DNA of 64,000 nt from Pascua guehoae (lineage: Eukaryota; Basidiomycota; Tremellomycetes; Trichosporonales; Trichosporonaceae): positions 3,606,410 through 3,670,409 of the forward strand of contig BCJX01000001.1 in NCBI GenBank assembly GCA_001600415.1, given 5' to 3'. A program made the position numbers and the translations under genes. Shown in pieces: positions 57,154-64,000 of the stretch (positions are counted from its first letter, which is position 1; every line of letters starts with the position of its first letter). The notes beneath the pieces are model-generated. The model did no database searches, was not told the DNA's origin, and saw nothing but the letters and a program-made list of their open reading frames with translations.

Positions 57154-58748
57154 ATGACTGGGAACAACGACATTGAGCTAACCGTCCAGTCTGCATCCCC
57201 ACTCCCCCCGACCTTTCCTGCCCAGCTCTCGTGGCTGGCTGCATCACGTCCCACATCTCCCAACGGACTCCACCTCAGCAGGCGTAGGACTCCTCCCACA
57301 CGAGCCGTCAACCTCCCTCTCCAGCGCAAGTTTGACTATTGGTCGTCCCCGCCTCCTTCCGCACTTGCAACCCGTGCACCCTCCCCTGTAGCGACTCCCA
57401 CCGAGGCGTTCCCGGTTACACCACCCTCGAGCTCGAGCCCGCCCCGCCCCCAGCCCTCACACACCCGCTCGCCTTCGCCAGCGTACCACCTCTCTCCTCC
57501 CTCGACTGCGTCGTCGAGTTCATACACCTGCATCCTTTCCGAGCAAGCCAACGAGCGCATCAAGGCCCGCCGCCAAAGCTTGCAGAACAATCCCCCAGCT
57601 CTCGGACTCAACATGCCTGTCGAACCTGGTCTGAAGCGCAAGGTTGTCATTCTGGGCTCCCCCAGTGTTGGTGAGTGCCACGAGAAGCACAGAAGCCAAA
57701 AGCCACCCCCGCGTGCAGCGGCAACGAGGGTGGCTGGGATTGAGGCACGAGACCATGTGAATAATGGCAATGTGGGTGGCAAAGGCACGCTGCCACCACC
57801 ACGTCTGGTCGTTGTTGCCACCCACAACGTCACACGAGCGGTATTCCCACCATTCGGGACTTGTGTGTGCCTAGAGTAGTGTGCACAGCCTGTGAACATT
57901 ACACGGGGAGATCCATGAACGCGCGTCGGTTGCTCCACCCGGCGCGGCACTTGTGGTCCCGGTTGATTATTCCCGGTGATTGTCGTCGGGTGTGACATGC
58001 CGGTACAACCTTCGACTTGGTTGCCAGAGTCAAAGGGTGTCCTTTGGCTCGCTTGCAATGCTTCTGTCCAGCCGGCGCCCAAAGGGACACTTGTTATTCC
58101 TTTGGAGTCGGCCGCCGCGGAAGCGCTCGCTGCATCGCTTGCTTCGTGTATTGTTGTCGCCACCCGCGACTCGCGTCTCTAACATGCCCAGGCAAGACCT
58201 CTATCACCCAGCAGTACGTCACGCCGCCGACGTACAACGACGCCTACTTCCCGACCATTGAGTCGACGAGCCAGAAGGTTGTCAAGTACAAGGGTGTCGA
58301 GTACGACTGCGAGATTGTCGACACTGCGGGACAAGACGAGTTTTCGCTGTTCCCGCCCAAGTATGCCGTCGGCGTGCACGGCTACATGCTCGTGTACTCT
58401 ATTGCGTCGCGCCAATCGTTTGACATGATTTCGACGCTCCACGAGAAGATTCTCGACCAGGGCGGCCTCGAGCGTGTCCCCTGTGTGATTGTTGGCCAGA
58501 AGGTCGACCTTGCCAACGAGCGCCGTGTCACCACCGCCGAGGGCGAGGCACTCGCCAAGAAGCTTGGCGCCGCGTTTGTCGAGTCGAGCGCCAAGGACAA
58601 CCAAAATATCGGTGAGCACTGGACGGGTCCAAACTGGAATCTGTACTGACTGCCAGACCGCGCGTTTGACGCCCTCCTGTCCGAGATGCAGCGCGAGTAC
58701 AACCCCGAGCCCGAGAAGAAGAAGAAGGGCTGGTGGCCCTTTAGCTAG
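57154..58748 (+). CDS. RHEB-like small GTPase with N-terminal extension and no CAAX
   Basis: The protein is 342 aa from three exons (57154-57670, 58192-58611, 58657-58748). Residues 1-162 are a disordered Pro/Ser extension. The G domain reads KRKVVILGSPSVGKTSITQQ, with the first intron (521 nt) inside the P-loop, then YFPTIEST (switch I), EIVDTAGQDEFSLFPPKYAV (switch II, Rheb-like SLFP) and FVESSAKDNQNI (G5). RHEB activates TORC1 at endomembranes. Three departures are visible: the P-loop residue matching Rheb Arg15 is Pro, the G4 motif NKxD is QKVD, and the protein ends KKKKGWWPFS with no CAAX cysteine, so farnesylation is not possible. A Lys run plus two Trp may bind membrane instead. The Ras-superfamily call is sure; RHEB is the best subfamily. 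A missed 3' exon is the main alternative. Confidence 0.88.
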
Positions 58749-59987
58749 CCGTCGTCGGCCCCTCGGGCACACACGGTACACACGTGTAGCACACCACCGC
58801 GGTTGCCGCACATTGACCCATTCTATTAGCTTACAAGAACGCATCCCTTTATCCCCCTCGATCCCCCTCCATTCCCACTTCCACCCCTATTCCCCACGTC
58901 CACTTCCACTTTCGTCGCCCCGGCCCCCGAACTATGCCTGTTCGATTATGTACCATTACCGCTGGTGTCCGCCGGAGCCGCCGGAGCGCCCTGCGGCATG
59001 TACCACCACGCGTCCCTGCATAAATTGCGATGCATCGCGTCTGCTGAGACTGGGTTGGGTGTGTGGTTCGGCAGAGGGCACGCCGATCAAGTCGTAGGGA
59101 GTGAGTCGTCGAAGGGTGTGGGGAGTGAGTCGTCAAAGGTGTAGAGTGAGTCGTCGAAAGGGGTAGCGAGTGAGCTGTCGAAAGGGGTAGGGAGTGGTGA
59201 GGAGTCGTAGAGAGTGGTAGCGGCTCGTCTCTTGCCTGCCCCACTGGATCAGCTGGAAACAGCCGGCGCGGCGCTGAGGGGTAATGTTGGGCCGCGACTC
59301 GCACATGCTATCGCACGTGAGGGTGATCAACGTGCACGCGCCGCGACGCACATGCATCGCTGCGAACATCGAGCATATCGTGCCAAGCTCGCAGGCACGA
59401 CATGCACCGAGGCGAGCACAGCGAGTACAGTCCGGTGGCCGGTGGCCGGCCAGCTGTCGACATGTCGTGTCTGGATGTATCGCGGTTGTATCTTGGGCGA
59501 GGGGATCGGCGTCGCGGCCCGGTCCAATGTCGGCCCGTGTAATGCGCCGCATACGCCGCGCCTCTCCCCAGGCCACCCACCGCAAACAGCCTATCCACCG
59601 ATGGATGGCCACCAAATCTCCCCCCAGCGACCTCCAGGCACGCACCCCGATTAGAATTCCCGTTCGCGCGTTTTGCATATCCTCGCTCTAAGTTCCCGTT
59701 TTCGACCCCCCGAGTGGCCACCCCGCACGCCAAGTTCCCGTTTTGCACCCCCCACCCACGCGCTTTGTTGTCATTTCTCGGTGGCGCGACATTCCCGTCG
59801 ACCATGTCGAGCGTCGATATGTGGCCGGGGAGGGGTGGGGTGAAAGGGGTGAAATGTATATCTTAAGTCTGAGCCAGTCGGCCCCCAACTCACCCCCCAA
59901 CTCTTCGCACAGTCGTGACTTGATACTGCACCCGTGCTTGTGCCAGCTTGTGCCTGCCCCGCCCTCCACCCACTCGCAACCGCCGCA
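58749..59987. other. Intergenic region with minisatellite
   Basis: No gene was seen. It contains a GAGTCGTCGAAAGG minisatellite (59096-59215). Two copies of AAGTTCCCGTTTT lie at about 59691-59703 and 59731-59743, with a related AATTCCCGTT at about 59654. The GAL7 leader is at the right end. Confidence 0.55.
59096..59215. repeat. Minisatellite, about 25-nt period
   Basis: Five imperfect units contain GTGAGTCGTCGAAAGGGGTA or variants. Confidence 0.85.
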
Positions 59988-62985
<2,998 letters not shown>

Positions 62986-63508
62986 GTAGATGATGGCGGG
63001 TGGGAGCGTAGATGGTGGGCGGGTGGGAGCGGCCGTCACCGCGTAGAGTGGGTCAGGAGGGAGACAGTGGCGGCACAGCGCAACGACACTGGACACAGGC
63101 GTGTGCTTTCCGCACACTCCATCGTCTCCCACAAGAGTGGACGCTGTCGTGCCCTCGCCTCCCACGAACAGTACCGTAGAAACGGACGTTAGATCGTAGA
63201 TAAAACCCGTAGAAACCCGCAACAAAAGCCAGTGCAATGCCAGCCTGTCATATATCCAGTTGTACAGCTCTACGTGTCCTCGAGTCCCTGTCCCATGGCG
63301 GTCCGCTGTGCCCAGCCTGCGGTGAGGTGAGGTAGCGAGCGGAGTCTGCAGACATTGAGAGCGATTTTATAGCTCACAGGGCCACTATATCGCGACGCTG
63401 TCGGTGATTCGTGCCATTTGTGGACGACGCCACGTCGAGGTCGACCACCAGACACGCACCCCAAAGACGCGTCCTCTTTGACCCCACGCGCACCGGCTTC
63501 ACGTCCGT

Positions 63509-64000
63509 TCAAAACTTGGGCAGCTCGCCGCCACCTCCCTCCAAAAAGTCGAGGAAGCCGCGCGAAAACCGCACACACAGGTCGTAACACTGGTCAAACC
63601 CGTCGCGGCCGCCATAGTACGGGTCCGGAATGGCCTGCGGGCGCAGACGGGCGCCGGGGGACGCCAGCACGAGGTCGGGGTCAAACGCGCCAAAGAGGAC
63701 GATGCGCGCACGCGAGCCGCGCGGCTTGCGCGTGAGGAGGGTTTGGAGGCTGGAGGCACGAGTACGAGAGTCGAGGTTGAAGTGAGATTGGGGAAACACG
63801 CGGGAGAAGCGCGAAGGCGGGATATCGGGTCGAGGTCAGGAGAGGGTTCAGCGAGAAGGGTCGGTAGTCAGAAGAATCGAGCGCGAGCGGAGTCGAGAGC
63901 CAGTCGACGGTGAGAATAGAGGGCGGGACGAGCAATCAATAACGAAGAGATCGAGTGGAGTAGTTCACAGCACGAAGCGACGATCAGCATTGTCACTCAG
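63509..64000 (-). CDS. LTP1: Low-molecular-weight protein tyrosine phosphatase, C-terminal part
   Basis: The last exon (63749-63509, minus) encodes LQTLLTRKPRGSRARIVLFG, AFDPDLVLASP, then DPYYGGRDGFDQCYDLCVRF and SRGFLDFLEGGGGELPKF before the stop. DPYYG with a following Phe, Tyr and Cys is the hallmark of the LMW-PTP C-terminus; its Asp is the general acid in catalysis. The N-terminal loop with the catalytic CxxxxxRS lies outside the window. The sequence 63750-64000 is pyrimidine-rich on the coding strand with an open frame that does not resemble the family, so I read it as an intron ending in TCCAG at 63750. The upstream exons must be beyond the right edge. Confidence 0.85.

Overview
The window reads as nuclear DNA of a basidiomycete yeast, most likely a Tremellomycete of the Trichosporonales (Cutaneotrichosporon, Trichosporon or Vanrija type). 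The basis is inference from features in the sequence: moderately high GC, many short spliceosomal introns (about 38-120 nt) with GTRNGT donors and CTAAC or CTGAC branch points just before CAG or TAG acceptors, pyrimidine-rich leaders, a BTB protein of a kind I associate with these yeasts, and a fully eukaryotic gene set. No CRISPR array, operon, rRNA gene or intact transposon was seen.

Layout, left to right. A 3'-truncated amino-acid permease (1-1846, minus) is followed by 3.8 kb without a convincing gene. Then come an ABHD/YheT-type alpha/beta hydrolase (5672-7608), a 1200-aa HOY1/Phx1-like homeodomain factor with an aberrant recognition helix (8730-12453), a 2288-aa protein joining ADF-H and PH domains (13587-22339), an RS-tailed nuclear cyclophilin (22727-24966, minus), gamma-tubulin (25375-27282), an F-box/RCC1 protein (28336-30747), tRNA-Phe (31174-31258, minus), a SnoaL-like protein (31781-32257) and an unrecognised protein (32952-33831, minus).

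The middle holds the least familiar genes: an 862-aa protein whose C-terminal half is made of tandem repeats and a Cys-Gly-Gly array (34876-37506), a small secreted Cys protein (38834-39199), a BTB protein (40032-40856, minus), a degenerate tRNA (41489-41565), a POT-family peptide transporter (41798-44087, minus) and a tandem pair of small acidic CxxC proteins (45011-45456 and 45934-46584, minus). That pair arose by duplication of a roughly 0.9 kb unit and also shows internal exon-plus-intron duplication. A second F-box/RCC1 gene follows (46978-49080, minus).

The right part is mostly housekeeping: ribosome-biogenesis factor NSA1 (49659-51030, minus), divergently paired with AP-3 mu subunit APM3 (51373-53531); 3.6 kb without a convincing gene; a RHEB-like GTPase lacking a CAAX box (57154-58748); galactose-1-phosphate uridylyltransferase GAL7 (59988-62939); and the 3' end of a low-molecular-weight tyrosine phosphatase (63509-64000, minus).

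Genes are independent single units. Functional themes that recur are nutrient uptake (amino-acid and peptide transporters), the cytoskeleton (ADF-H/PH protein, gamma-tubulin), SCF ubiquitin-ligase adaptors (two F-box/RCC1 proteins plus a BTB protein) and TOR signalling or trafficking (RHEB, AP-3). Exon boundaries were read by eye from splice motifs and frame continuity, so individual junctions may be off by a few bases.
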